DNA of 64,000 nt from Streptomyces sp. VRA16 Mangrove soil (GTDB lineage: Bacteria; Actinomycetota; Actinomycetes; Streptomycetales; Streptomycetaceae), in contig NZ_JAFVLN010000007.1 of NCBI RefSeq assembly GCF_017377775.1, positions 372,001 to 436,000 on the forward strand. The letters are read 5' to 3'. The position numbers and the translations under genes are program-made. The notes beneath the pieces were generated by a model. The model was not told the origin of the DNA. It ran no database searches and was given only the letters and a program-made list of their open reading frames with translations. Position 1 is the first letter of the stretch. The number at the start of each line of letters is the position of its first letter. Positions 34,433 through 43,439 of the stretch are shown here, piece after piece.

Positions 34433-35097
34433 ACGCGTTGTCGGGGGCCTGGGACTGGCTGGGCACGAGCGCCAACTGGCAGGGCGAGAAGGGGGTGTGG
34501 CACCGGCTGTCCGAGCACCTGTACTTCAGCGGGGTCTCCCTCGGCGTCGCCTGTCTGATCGCGCTCCCGCTGGCCCTGTGGCTCGGGCACATCGGCCGGG
34601 GCGGCGCGCTCGCGGTCAACCTCTCGAACGTGGGGCGGGCGGTGCCCACGCTGGCCGTCCTGGTGCTGCTCACGCTCACCCCGCTCGGCCGGCACGGCGA
34701 CGTTCCGACGCTGATCGCGCTGGTGCTGTTCGCGGTGCCGCCGCTGCTGACGAACGCGTACGTGGGCATGCGCGAGGTCGACCGCGCGGTCGTGGAGGCC
34801 GCGCGGGGCATGGGGATGAGCGGGGGCCAGGTGTTCCTGCGGGTCGAACTGCCGCTGGCGTACCCGCTGGTGATGACCGGGCTCAGGTCGGCGGCGGTGC
34901 AGGTGATCGCGACGGCGACGCTGGCCGCGATGGCGGGCGAGGGCGGGCTCGGGCGGATCATCACCGCCGGGTTCAACCTCCAGGACACGCCGCAGGTGGT
35001 CGCGGGTGCCGTGCTCGTGGCCGCGCTCGCGCTGGCCGTGGAGCTGGTGTTCGTGGCGGTGGGGCGGGTGCTCGACCCGATGCGGGGACGGGCGTGA
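34429..35097 (+). CDS. Osmoprotectant ABC transporter permease (OpuCD-like)
   Basis: A 222-residue second permease, translationally coupled to the first. The coupling loop MREVDRAVVEAARGMGMSGGQVFLRVELPLAYPLVMTGLR and GEGGLGRIITAGFN are diagnostic. The two permeases probably form a heterodimer with the ATPase at 32347 and receive substrate from the lipoprotein at 35173. Confidence 0.9.
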   Translation: MNALSGAWDWLGTSANWQGEKGVWHRLSEHLYFSGVSLGVACLIALPLALWLGHIGRGGALAVNLSNVGRAVPTLAVLVLLTLTPLGRHGDVPTLIALVLFAVPPLLTNAYVGMREVDRAVVEAARGMGMSGGQVFLRVELPLAYPLVMTGLRSAAVQVIATATLAAMAGEGGLGRIITAGFNLQDTPQVVAGAVLVAALALAVELVFVAVGRVLDPMRGRA

Positions 35098-35172
35098 CGG
35101 ATCTTCTCCGGGTGTCTTCCGACGTGTTCGGGCGACCTCGGCCGACAAGCGAGTACTGCGACTAGGAGAGCG

Positions 35173-36153
35173 ATGAACATCAGGACGCACGGCAGGACGC
35201 GCCGCATGGCCCTGGCGGCCGTGGCGGTGGGAGCCCTGACCGCGAGTCTCACCGCGTGCGGGGGCGACAGCCTTGAGGGCGGCAAGGGCGACTCGGGCAG
35301 CTCGGGCGGCGCCAAGAAGGGGAAGGTCGTCGTCGGCGCCGCCAGTTTCACCGAGGCCAAGGTGATGGGCGAGCTCTACCGGCAGATATTGGACGACGCC
35401 GGGTACGACGCGTCGGTCAAGACGGTCGAGAACCGGGAGATCTACGAGCCGCAGCTCGCCAAGGGCGCCATCGATGTGGTGCCCGAATACGCGGCGACGC
35501 TCGCGGAATTCCTCAACCTGAAGAAGAACGGCAAGGACGCGAAGGCCGTCGCGTCCAGTGATGTCGACGCGACGATGACCGCACTGCGCAAGCTGGCGGA
35601 CCCGGAAGGGCTGAAGGTTCTGGACGCCGGCGACGCCGTCGACCAGAACGCGTTCGCGGTGAGCGCGTCCTACGCGAAGAAGCACAACCTCAAGACGCTT
35701 TCCGATCTCGGCAAGTCCGGCCAGAAGGTGAAGATCGCGGCCGGTGACGAATGCGAGACGCGGCCGTTCTGCGCCCCGGGTCTGAAGAAGACGTACGGGA
35801 TCGACGTCACGGGCATCGACCCGAAGGGCGTCGGCACCACCCAGTCCAAGCAGGCCGTCAAGAACGGTCAGGACCAGCTGGTCCTGACGACCACGACCGA
35901 TGCGACGCTGAAGAACTTCGGCCTCGTTCTCCTGGAGGACGACAAGAAGCTGCAGAATGCGGACAACATCGTTCCGGTCGTGAACGCGAAGGACGCCGGG
36001 GACAAGGCGATCGCCGATGTCCTGGACAAGTTGACCAAGACGCTCACCACCGACGACCTCGTCGAGTTGAACCGGAAGGTCGACGCGGAGCGGCAGAAGG
36101 AAGCCGACGTGGCGAAGGAGTATCTGGAGTCCAAGGGCCTCATCGGTAAATGA
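35173..36153 (+). CDS. Glycine betaine/choline-type substrate-binding lipoprotein
   Basis: A 326-residue binding protein with GGAGAG before the ATG. A lipoprotein signal ends in the lipobox LTAC (Cys at about residue 29). The mature part is an OpuAC-type domain: VVVGAASFTEAKVMGELYRQILDDAGY, VVPEYAATLAEFLN, DECETRPFCAPGLKKTYG and the hinge region LVLTTTTDATLKNFGLVLLEDD. Two cysteines in the third segment may form a disulfide. Substrate is probably a quaternary amine, by similarity only. Confidence 0.9.
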   Translation: MNIRTHGRTRRMALAAVAVGALTASLTACGGDSLEGGKGDSGSSGGAKKGKVVVGAASFTEAKVMGELYRQILDDAGYDASVKTVENREIYEPQLAKGAIDVVPEYAATLAEFLNLKKNGKDAKAVASSDVDATMTALRKLADPEGLKVLDAGDAVDQNAFAVSASYAKKHNLKTLSDLGKSGQKVKIAAGDECETRPFCAPGLKKTYGIDVTGIDPKGVGTTQSKQAVKNGQDQLVLTTTTDATLKNFGLVLLEDDKKLQNADNIVPVVNAKDAGDKAIADVLDKLTKTLTTDDLVELNRKVDAERQKEADVAKEYLESKGLIGK

Positions 36154-36279
36154 TCTTGATTGCCGGGGCGGGACAAGTGGACCGCATTCCGCGTGGGTTC
36201 GGAGGTTTCTGTGTCGCCTGAGTCCGGATTTTGTCGGGCGGGGCTTCCTGATTCGCCTACGCGCGGTAAGTTTCTGGCC

Positions 36280-37170
36280 ATGCCACGTGGACGCCACCGC
36301 CATTCCCCACCCCTGCACCGTCTGTTGCCCCCCTCGGTGATCGCCGGTGCGCCTCTCGTGTGCGCGGGCGGCGCCTGGCTGTCCGACGATCCGCTGGTGC
36401 TGCGCGGCATCGCCGCCGCGGCGGCAGCGGCCGCCGTGGTCGGCGCCGTCGTGATGCGCCGCTGGGACCGGCTCGCGGGCAAGCAGGTCGCCGACCTGAC
36501 CCGCGGCGCCGCGAGCGAGCGCTGGCGGCATGAGGAGGCCGTGGCGGAGCTGGAGGGCGACCTGGAGGAGTCCCGCGAGCTGCGTACCCGACTGGAGGGC
36601 AAGCTGCGCTCCAAGCGGGCCGAACTGGCGGCGCTGCGCAACGAGCACGCGGCGCTGCTGCGCCGCTACGCCACCGCGGAGACCGAGCGGGCCAGCGCCC
36701 TGGAAGGCAGGCGACGGCTCGCCATAGAGGCGTCCGCGCCCGCCAAGGCGCTGCCGCCCGCCGCGCCCGCCAAGCCCGCGGCGGCGACCGCCGAGGCGCC
36801 GACAGCCCTGCTCTACCAGCGGGCCAACGCCGCGCTCGACCGGCTCGCCCGGAGCGCGGAGCCCGAGCCGCCGCGGCGGTCGCGGGGGCCCGAGGAGGCC
36901 GATTCGCAGGGGAAGCTCCCTGCGGCGTCCGGCCTCGTCACCGTGCCGGCCGCCGCGACCGTGGTGCCGGCGGCGCCGATGCGCAAGGCGCTCGTGGGCG
37001 GGTTCGACTTCTTCGGCACGGGCGGCTCCGCCGTCGGGCCGGACGAGGATCTGGCCGACGTCGTCGGGGAGGAAGCGCTCGCCGCCGACAAGGAGGTCAT
37101 CGATCTGACCGCTCACGACGAGACCGAGCAGATCGATGTGGGGCAGCTCAGGTCCGCGATGCAGGCTTGA
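36280..37170 (+). CDS. Conserved hypothetical membrane/coiled-coil protein
   Basis: A 296-residue protein from ATG 36280. Two hydrophobic stretches at about residues 15-58 (LLPPSVIAGAPLVCAGGAWL and the Ala-rich AAAAAAAVVGAVV) are followed by a strongly charged coiled coil (about 75-140, EEAVAELEGDLEESRELRTRL). A Pro/Ala-rich linker and an acidic C-terminal segment (FDFFGTGGSAVGPDEDLADVVGEE) follow. No enzyme motif is seen. Family function is unknown; a membrane-tethered scaffold is a guess from the layout. Confidence 0.7.
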   Translation: MPRGRHRHSPPLHRLLPPSVIAGAPLVCAGGAWLSDDPLVLRGIAAAAAAAAVVGAVVMRRWDRLAGKQVADLTRGAASERWRHEEAVAELEGDLEESRELRTRLEGKLRSKRAELAALRNEHAALLRRYATAETERASALEGRRRLAIEASAPAKALPPAAPAKPAAATAEAPTALLYQRANAALDRLARSAEPEPPRRSRGPEEADSQGKLPAASGLVTVPAAATVVPAAPMRKALVGGFDFFGTGGSAVGPDEDLADVVGEEALAADKEVIDLTAHDETEQIDVGQLRSAMQA

Positions 37171-37257
37171 GACCCGATGTCGTGAGGGCGTCCTGCTCGC
37201 CGTGGGGCGCCCTCTGTCGTTCCCGGGTGAGGCGCGGCCCCGAGCGCCTCACGGGGC

Positions 37258-37280
37258 GGCGCCGCTCACGGAGCGGCGCC
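37258..37280. terminator. Hairpin at the end of the PH-domain operon
   Basis: GGCGCCGCTC (37258-37267), loop ACG, GAGCGGCGCC (37271-37280), a perfect 10-bp stem covering the stop codon of the PH gene. A second weaker hairpin, GAGGGCG (37184-37190) with CGCCCTC (37208-37214), follows the hypothetical gene, so both convergent genes are insulated. Confidence 0.75.
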
Positions 37281-38630
37281 GGCGCCCCCGCTCATCCAGC
37301 GGTCCGGGCGGGCCCCCTTGCGTCCCGTCCGCGACCGGTCCGCCTGGGCGCGCAGCAGTTCCGCCGCCTCCTGGGCGTCCCGCAGACGGGCCGTCACCGT
37401 CTTGTTGGCGCCGGTGTCGAGATGCAGGCCCGCGAGGCCGAGCGAGCGCTCCCAGGGGCCCTGGGTGAGGCGCACGGACTGCACCTTGGCGTGCGGGACG
37501 AGGGAGACCTGGCGCTGCAGCAGCCCCTGCCGGGCCGCGAACACCGTCTCCGTGACGGACACCCCGTACGCCTTCCACCACACCGGCACGATCCAGCGGC
37601 CGCGCCGCGGCGGCGCCGTGAAGTCGGCGGGCTTGGGCACCGCCACGCCCGGCAGGATCCGCGCGATGACGTCCTCGGCGTGCTCGCGGGGCGCGACGGG
37701 CACCAGGACCGAGTTGGCCGAGCCCGCCACGTGCAACTCGACGCGGACCCAGCCGCGCCTCCGCCACAGCAGCGGCTGCACGATCCGCACGGTCTGCACC
37801 CGGCCGGGCGGCACCGTCTCGTGCACCCGGTCGAGCAGCCCGTGGTCGATGCGCAGCCCGTCGGGGGACTCACCGACCGTCCAGTCGTACTCCTTGATGA
37901 ACCGGCCCGCGCTGTTGGTGAACGCCCCGCCCGCCAGCGGCACCGCGACCGCGATCACTGTCCACAGGTTGTGGGTGGCGAACCACAGGAAACCCGGCAC
38001 GACCAGCGCCGCCACGAGCATCACCCACGGGGCGCCCGTCAGCAGCAGCGCCACCGCGAGCGTGCCGGGGGGCGTGCGCAGGATCTCCCGCGCCGGCGCC
38101 TCGCCCACCTCGTGGGCCGATTCCGGGGCGAAACCGGCCGCACGGGCGAGGAGTTCGGCCCGCAGGTCGCGGGCCTCCTTCTCGCCCAGATAGGCGAGTT
38201 CGTCCTTCTTGTCGGTGCCGACGACGTCGAGTTTCAGCTTGGCCACGCCCACGAAGCGGGCGAGCAGCGGCTGGGTGACGTCGACGGCCTGGAGGCGGTC
38301 GAGCCGGATGTGGGCGGTGCGGCGGAACAACAGGCCCGTACGGATGCGCAGTTCGGTCTCGGTGACCGCGAAGTGGGTGAACCACCAGGTGAGGAACCCG
38401 TACAGGGCGGCCGCGGGCACCAGCACGCCGAGCCCGATCGCCAGGGTGGCGCCCGTCAGCTGGGAGAGCTGGCGCTGCGCCTGGTTCATGTCGTGCACGG
38501 CCCAGCCGAGCAGCACCGCTATCGGCGCCCACGCGCGGCGCAGCGGCGTGACGGGGTGCAGGCGCCGCTCTCGCAGGCTCGGGGGCGGCTCCTGGTCTCG
38601 TACGCCCTCGGGGACGCGGGAGGCCGTCAC
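37266..38630 (-). CDS. PH domain-containing membrane protein (YdbT-like)
   Basis: A 454-residue protein from GTG 38630, overlapping the preceding gene's stop (GTGA). Membrane helices lie near residues 30-80 and 190-240. Bacterial PH (bPH2) modules are seen in FTHFAVTETELRIRTGLLFRRTAHIRLDRLQAVDV, then YDWTVGESPDGLRIDHGLLDRVHETVPPGRVQTV, and a third late copy (QGLLQRQVSLVPHAKVQSVRLTQGPWERSLGLA). This triple arrangement is the YdbT family. Function is unknown; a role in membrane protein or lipid organisation is likely. Confidence 0.88.
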   Translation of the reverse strand: MTASRVPEGVRDQEPPPSLRERRLHPVTPLRRAWAPIAVLLGWAVHDMNQAQRQLSQLTGATLAIGLGVLVPAAALYGFLTWWFTHFAVTETELRIRTGLLFRRTAHIRLDRLQAVDVTQPLLARFVGVAKLKLDVVGTDKKDELAYLGEKEARDLRAELLARAAGFAPESAHEVGEAPAREILRTPPGTLAVALLLTGAPWVMLVAALVVPGFLWFATHNLWTVIAVAVPLAGGAFTNSAGRFIKEYDWTVGESPDGLRIDHGLLDRVHETVPPGRVQTVRIVQPLLWRRRGWVRVELHVAGSANSVLVPVAPREHAEDVIARILPGVAVPKPADFTAPPRRGRWIVPVWWKAYGVSVTETVFAARQGLLQRQVSLVPHAKVQSVRLTQGPWERSLGLAGLHLDTGANKTVTARLRDAQEAAELLRAQADRSRTGRKGARPDRWMSGGAGAAP

Positions 38631-39139
38631 AGGCCCGCCGATCGGGCTTCGCCGAGCTCGGTGAGACGGTCGCGCAGGCGCTCGGCCTCGGCGGGCGCGA
38701 GGCCCGGGATCCTCGCGTCGGTGGCGGCGGCCGCGGTGTGCAGCTGGAGACTGGCCAGGCCGAACTTCCGCTCCAGCGGGCCCGAGGTCACCTCGACCAG
38801 CTGCATCCGTCCGTACGGCACGATCGTCTCCTCGCGCCACATCACCCCGCGGCTGATCAGCAGGTCGTCGGCGCGCTCGGCGTACCGCCACGAGCGCCAG
38901 TTGCGGCCGAGCATCGGCCAGCCCCAGACCAGCACCGCGAGCGGCAGCAGCGCGAACGCCGCCCACGCGGGCCCTGCGAGGATCGTGAGGAGCAGCGCGA
39001 CCGCGAGTGTCAGCGGCACCAGCCACAGCACCAGCAGCAGCCGGCGCAGTCTGAGCAGGCCCGGCGGCAGCCCCGTCCACTCCGGCCCCGCGTCCACGGA
39101 ATCGGCTTCCCCTGTGATCCCCGTCGCCCCTGTTCCCAT
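38627..39139 (-). CDS. PH domain-containing membrane protein (YdbS-like)
   Basis: A 170-residue protein with two membrane helices (about residues 29-75) and one bPH2 module (YAERADDLLISRGVMWREETIVPYGRMQLVEVTSGPLERKFGLASLQLHT). YdbS and YdbT pairs are conserved across Firmicutes and actinobacteria; here they overlap by 4 bases. Divergent from nuoD2, 31 bases apart. Confidence 0.88.
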   Translation of the reverse strand: MGTGATGITGEADSVDAGPEWTGLPPGLLRLRRLLLVLWLVPLTLAVALLLTILAGPAWAAFALLPLAVLVWGWPMLGRNWRSWRYAERADDLLISRGVMWREETIVPYGRMQLVEVTSGPLERKFGLASLQLHTAAAATDARIPGLAPAEAERLRDRLTELGEARSAGL

Positions 39140-39170
39140 GAGCTCACCCTATGTACGAGAGACTGTCCCC

Positions 39171-40340
39171 ATGACGTCCACGACGCCCAAGCCGCGCACG
39201 ACGCGGACGACGGTCGGCATCGGCGGTGCAGCGGAGAGCACCGACATGGTGCTCAACATCGGCCCGCAGCACCCCTCCACCCACGGTGTGCTGCGCCTGC
39301 GCCTGGTGCTCGACGGCGAGCGGATCCAGCACGCGGAGCCGGTCATCGGCTACATGCACCGCGGTGCCGAGAAGCTCTTCGAGGCGCGGGACTACCGGCA
39401 GATCGTGATGCTCGCCAACCGCCACGACTGGCTGTCCGCGTTCTCCAACGAGCTGGGGGTCGTGCTCGCCGTCGAGCGGATGCTGGGCATGGAGGTCCCC
39501 GAGCGCGCCGTCTGGCTGCGCACGCTCCTGGCCGAGCTGAACCGAGTGCTGAACCATCTGATGTTTCTGGGTTCGTACCCGCTCGAACTGGGCGGAATCA
39601 CTCCGGTCTTCCATGCCTTCCGGGAGCGTGAGGAGCTCCAGAACGTGATGGAGGAGGTCTCCGGCGGACGCATGCACTACATGTTCAACCGCGTCGGCGG
39701 CCTCAAGGAGGACCTGCCGCTCGGCTGGACGACCCGCGCGCGCGAGGCCGTCGCCTCCGTGCGCTCCCGCATGGACGTCTACGACAACCTGGTCCTCGGC
39801 AACGAGATCTTCCGGGGCCGCACGCGCGGGGTGGGCGTCCTGTCCCCCGAGGCCGCGCACTCCTACGGCGTGAGCGGGCCGATCGCCCGTGCCTCCGGCG
39901 TCGACTTCGACCTGCGCCGCGACGAGCCGTACCTGGCCTACGGGGACCTTCAGGACACCCTGAAGGTCGTCACGCGACAAGAAGGCGACTGCCTGGCCCG
40001 CTTCGAGGTCCTCCTGGAGCAGACGCACAACGCGCTCGCCCTCGCCGACGCCTGCCTCGACCGGATCGCGCAACTGCCGCCCGGCCCGGTCAACCAGCGT
40101 CTGCCGAAGGTCCTCAAGGCGCCCGAGGGCCACACGTACGCGTGGACGGAGAACCCGCTCGGCATCAACGGCTACTACCTCGTCTCCAAGGGCGAGAAGA
40201 CGCCGTACCGCCTCAAGCTGCGCTCCGCGTCCTACAACAACATCCAGGCGCTGGCCGAACTGCTGCCCGGGACGCTGGTCGCCGACATGGTGGCGATCCT
40301 CGGCTCACTGTTCTTCGTGGTCGGGGACATCGACAAGTAG
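39171..40340 (+). CDS. nuoD2: Orphan NADH-quinone oxidoreductase subunit D paralogue
   Basis: A 389-residue 49-kDa-type subunit from ATG 39171; the frame is open far upstream but only this start gives family homology. Core motifs are MVLNIGPQHPSTHGVLRLRL, GYMHRGAEKLFE, FHAFREREELQNVMEEVSGGRMHY and GDCLARFEVLLEQ. His34, matching a quinone-site His, is kept, but the quinone-contacting Tyr is Trp87 (NRHDWLSAF). Arg64 matches the arginine methylated in the mitochondrial subunit. No other nuo gene is nearby. A methyltransferase gene overlaps its 3' end. Confidence 0.92.
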   Translation: MTSTTPKPRTTRTTVGIGGAAESTDMVLNIGPQHPSTHGVLRLRLVLDGERIQHAEPVIGYMHRGAEKLFEARDYRQIVMLANRHDWLSAFSNELGVVLAVERMLGMEVPERAVWLRTLLAELNRVLNHLMFLGSYPLELGGITPVFHAFREREELQNVMEEVSGGRMHYMFNRVGGLKEDLPLGWTTRAREAVASVRSRMDVYDNLVLGNEIFRGRTRGVGVLSPEAAHSYGVSGPIARASGVDFDLRRDEPYLAYGDLQDTLKVVTRQEGDCLARFEVLLEQTHNALALADACLDRIAQLPPGPVNQRLPKVLKAPEGHTYAWTENPLGINGYYLVSKGEKTPYRLKLRSASYNNIQALAELLPGTLVADMVAILGSLFFVVGDIDK

Positions 40341-41342
40341 GCCGCGCATCCGCGCCGTCCCCATGGCCACGGGCTCGACCAGCCACCCGAAGTCCCCGAG
40401 CCCGCCCCGCGCGGTCAGCTCCGCCGCCTCTCCGGCCCGCGCGAGCGCCCGTACGTAGCCGGCCGGGTCCTGGGACGCCAGCGTCAGCGGCGGGCGGCCC
40501 GCGCGGACGCCGAGGGCGTGCAGGGCGGCGCGCTGCGGCACGATCCGGGCCCCGGCAGTCACCGCGCAGGCGTCGAGCGCCACATGGGCCGTGATGTCGC
40601 AGGACCCGTCCGGCACGGGCCGCGTCTCCCGGCCCTCCCGGAAGCCCGTGAGCGTGCCGAAGGGCGGCCGCGCCCCGCGCGCGTGGGCGTAGTCCACGGC
40701 CACCGCGAGACCACGCTCCAGGGTGCCCACGGCCGCCGCCCACGCCGCGTCGCGCTGCGGACCGACCTCGGCGCGCAGCCCCGGCTCGGGCGGCAGCGGC
40801 CACCAGGTCTCCAGCCAGCGCCGCGCGGCCGCGTCCAGCGGCGCGGGGGACAGGGACTCCGTGCCGTCCTGCCGTACGAGGACGAGGCGGGCGGAGCCGT
40901 CCGCGTCGGTCTCCACGATGTCGACGGGCACATTGTCGAGCCACTCGTTCGCGAACAGCAGCCCGGTGATCCCGGCGGGCGGCTCGGCGCGCCACTCGAT
41001 GCGGTGATCGAGACCGGCGGGGCGCCCGGAGGCGATCTCCACCGCGCAGGCACGCACGCGTGCGGCCACGTTCTCCGGCAGCGCCTGGAGGACGAGCGAC
41101 ACCAGTTCGCCGCGCCCCGCCGCCATGTCGACGAACGTCAGCTCGTCCGGCTCGCCGAGCGCCGTGTCCACCCGGCACAGCAGCTCGGCGACGGCCTGCG
41201 CGAACAGCGGCGACGCGTGCACCGACGTACGGAAATGACCGGCGGGACCCTCGGGCCCGCGATAGAAGCCACCGGGCCCGTACAGGGCCCGCTCGGTGGC
41301 CTCGCGCCAGCCGCGCGGGCCGTCCTCCTGTGCGTTCGTCAC
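40305..41342 (-). CDS. NDUFAF7/MidA-family (COG1565) SAM-dependent methyltransferase
   Basis: A 345-residue protein from GTG 41342, 6 bases after TAGCCT on the minus strand (leaderless-like). The N-terminus (RALYGPGGFYRGPEGPAGHFRTSVHASPLFAQAVAEL) and the SAM-binding motif LTFVDMAAGRGELVSLVLQAL followed by LLFANEWLDNVPVDIVE (the ANE-DN signature) define the family. Human NDUFAF7 symmetrically dimethylates an arginine of the NuoD homologue NDUFS2. Its last 36 bases overlap the nuoD2 gene tail to tail, which supports NuoD2 as substrate. Confidence 0.88.
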   Translation of the reverse strand: MTNAQEDGPRGWREATERALYGPGGFYRGPEGPAGHFRTSVHASPLFAQAVAELLCRVDTALGEPDELTFVDMAAGRGELVSLVLQALPENVAARVRACAVEIASGRPAGLDHRIEWRAEPPAGITGLLFANEWLDNVPVDIVETDADGSARLVLVRQDGTESLSPAPLDAAARRWLETWWPLPPEPGLRAEVGPQRDAAWAAAVGTLERGLAVAVDYAHARGARPPFGTLTGFREGRETRPVPDGSCDITAHVALDACAVTAGARIVPQRAALHALGVRAGRPPLTLASQDPAGYVRALARAGEAAELTARGGLGDFGWLVEPVAMGTARMRGLLVDVPDHEEQ

Positions 41343-41516
41343 GCCTGAAGGCTAGGCCGTGTCCGCGAGCTCCCCGGGGCCTGTCCGGCGGGCGGACCCT
41401 GGGGCGGCCCGGTGCGCCGGGCGCACGCGCCTCCACCTTGGGGAGTACGCGCGCCGGGTGCGGATCGGCCCTCCGGTTGACCCCGGCACGCCGCACGGCT
41501 GCCTACTCTGGGTTAC

Positions 41517-42719
41517 GTGCAGCGCCTCTACGACTTTCTCCGCAGGCACCCGACATGGGTCGACGGCTTCTGGGCCGTGGTCCTGCTCGGGATGTCCGTG
41601 GTGAGCGTCAGCAGCATCAACGGCGCGCCCTCGCGGGGCAACGAGGCGGCGGGCATCGCCTGCGCCCTCCTGCTCAGCGTGGTCGTCACGCTGCGCCGCC
41701 GGATGCCCGAGCGGATGCTGGTCCTCGCGATCGTGGCGGGCGTCGCCCAGCTGATCCTCGACGCGGAGACGAGCCCGGCGGACTTCGCGATGCTCGTCAT
41801 CGTCTACACGTGTGCCGCGGACGGGGCCCGCTGGTCGTCCCGGCTCGCGCTCGGCGCCGGACTGTGCGCGGCGCCGCTCGCGCAGCTGCGGTGGCCCGAG
41901 GCGCACGCCAGCGGCGCCGGGCAGATCGCCGTCACGGTCTTCACGATGGTGCCGTTCGCCCTCGCCTGGGTCCTCGGCGACTCGCTGCGCACCCGCCGCG
42001 CCTACCTGGCGCAGCTGGAGGAGCGCGCGGCCCGCCTGGAGAAGGAGCGCGAGGCCCAGTCGAAGGTCGCGGTCGCGGCCGAACGGGCACGGATCGCCCG
42101 CGAGCTGCACGACGTCGTCGCGCACAACGTGTCGGTGATGGTGGTGCAGGCCGACGGCGCCGCATACGTCCTCGACACCGCCCCCGACCAGGCGAAGAAG
42201 GCCCTGGAGACCATCTCGGGCACGGGCCGGCAGGCGCTCGCCGAGATGCGCAGGCTGCTCGGCGTGCTGCGCACCGGGGAGCGCGAGGCGGGCGAGGCGT
42301 ACGTGCCGCAGCCCGACGTCGAGCAGATCGAGGACCTCGTCGAGCAGGTGCGCACGGCGGGCCTGCCGGTCGACTTCAAGGTGGAGGGCACCCCGCGCCC
42401 GCTGCCCAGCGGCGTCGAGCTGACCGCGTACCGCATCGTCCAGGAGGCCCTCACCAACACCCGCAAGCACGGCGGGCCGAACGCGGGCGCGAGCGTCCGC
42501 CTCGTCTACTTCGACGACGGGCTCGGCCTGCTCGTCGAGGACGACGGCAAGGGCGCCCCGCACGAGCTCTACGAGGACGGCGGCGCCGACGGCCACGGCC
42601 ACGGCCTCATCGGGATGCGGGAGCGCGTCGGTATGGTCGGCGGCACGCTGGACGCGGGGCCGCGCCCCGGAGGTGGCTTCCGCATCAGCGCCCTGCTGCC
42701 GCTCAAGCCCGCTCATTGA
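41517..42719 (+). CDS. Sensor histidine kinase (HisKA_3, NarL-system type)
   Basis: A 400-residue kinase. GTG 41517 follows TACTCT (41504-41509) by 7 bases, fitting a leaderless message. Four to five membrane helices occupy residues 15-155, then a coiled coil, the HisKA_3 box RARIARELHDVVAHNVSVM with His198, and the ATPase domain (AYRIVQEALTNTRKHGG, VEDDGKGAP, GLIGMRERVGMVGG). No extracellular sensor domain is present, so the signal is probably sensed in the membrane. Cognate regulator follows at 42761. Confidence 0.93.
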   Translation: MQRLYDFLRRHPTWVDGFWAVVLLGMSVVSVSSINGAPSRGNEAAGIACALLLSVVVTLRRRMPERMLVLAIVAGVAQLILDAETSPADFAMLVIVYTCAADGARWSSRLALGAGLCAAPLAQLRWPEAHASGAGQIAVTVFTMVPFALAWVLGDSLRTRRAYLAQLEERAARLEKEREAQSKVAVAAERARIARELHDVVAHNVSVMVVQADGAAYVLDTAPDQAKKALETISGTGRQALAEMRRLLGVLRTGEREAGEAYVPQPDVEQIEDLVEQVRTAGLPVDFKVEGTPRPLPSGVELTAYRIVQEALTNTRKHGGPNAGASVRLVYFDDGLGLLVEDDGKGAPHELYEDGGADGHGHGLIGMRERVGMVGGTLDAGPRPGGGFRISALLPLKPAH

Positions 42720-42760
42720 CACGTACCAGCCGACACGTACCAGCGAAGGAACGGGAATCG

Positions 42761-43432
42761 ATGTCGATCAAGGTCATGCTCGTCGACGACCAGGTGCTGC
42801 TGCGCACCGGCTTCCGGATGGTGCTCGCCGCACAGCCGGACATGGAGGTCGTCGCCGAGGCCGGCGACGGCGTCGAGGCGCTGGAGGTGCTGCGCGCGAC
42901 CGCGGTTGACGTGGTCCTCATGGATGTACGGATGCCGAAGCTCGACGGCGTCGAGACGACCCGGCGCATCTGCGCCGACCCGAACCCGCCCAAGGTCCTC
43001 ATCCTGACCACGTTCGACCTCGACGAGTACGCGTTCTCCGGGCTCAAGGCGGGCGCGTCCGGTTTCATGCTCAAGGACGTGCCGCCCGGCGAGCTGCTCA
43101 CCGCCATCCGCTCCGTGCACAGTGGTGACGCGGTCGTCGCCCCGTCCACCACCCGGCGCCTGCTCGACCGGTTCGCCCCGATGCTGCCCAGCACCTCCAA
43201 GGAGCCGCAGCACAAGGAGCTGGAGCGGCTCACCGAGCGCGAGCGCGAGGTCATGGTGCTGGTCGCCCAGGGCCTGTCGAACGGCGAGATCGCGGCCCGC
43301 CTCGTGCTGTCCGAGGCCACCGTGAAGACGCACGTGGGCCGCATCCTGACCAAGCTCGGTCTGCGCGACCGCGTCCAGGTCGTCGTGCTCGCCTACGAGA
43401 CCGGCCTGGTGCGGGCCGGCGGACAGGGCTGA
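42761..43432 (+). CDS. LuxR/NarL-family response regulator
   Basis: A 223-residue regulator, GAAGGAACGGG before the ATG. The receiver has DD at 9-10, phospho-acceptor Asp55 (VVLMDVRMP), and Lys near 105 (FMLKDVPPGELL). The C-terminal helix-turn-helix is LTEREREVMVLVAQGLSNGEIAARLVLSEATVKTHVGRILTKLGLRDR. A 12-base direct repeat GACACGTACCAG sits between the kinase stop and this start. The target genes are not known. Confidence 0.94.
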   Translation: MSIKVMLVDDQVLLRTGFRMVLAAQPDMEVVAEAGDGVEALEVLRATAVDVVLMDVRMPKLDGVETTRRICADPNPPKVLILTTFDLDEYAFSGLKAGASGFMLKDVPPGELLTAIRSVHSGDAVVAPSTTRRLLDRFAPMLPSTSKEPQHKELERLTEREREVMVLVAQGLSNGEIAARLVLSEATVKTHVGRILTKLGLRDRVQVVVLAYETGLVRAGGQG

Positions 43433-43439
43433 GGCCCCG

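Noticed and set aside
37167..39170. N-terminal extension of nuoD2 to over 1000 residues
   Set aside because: The open frame runs through both PH-domain genes in antisense; NuoD homology starts only after ATG 39171.
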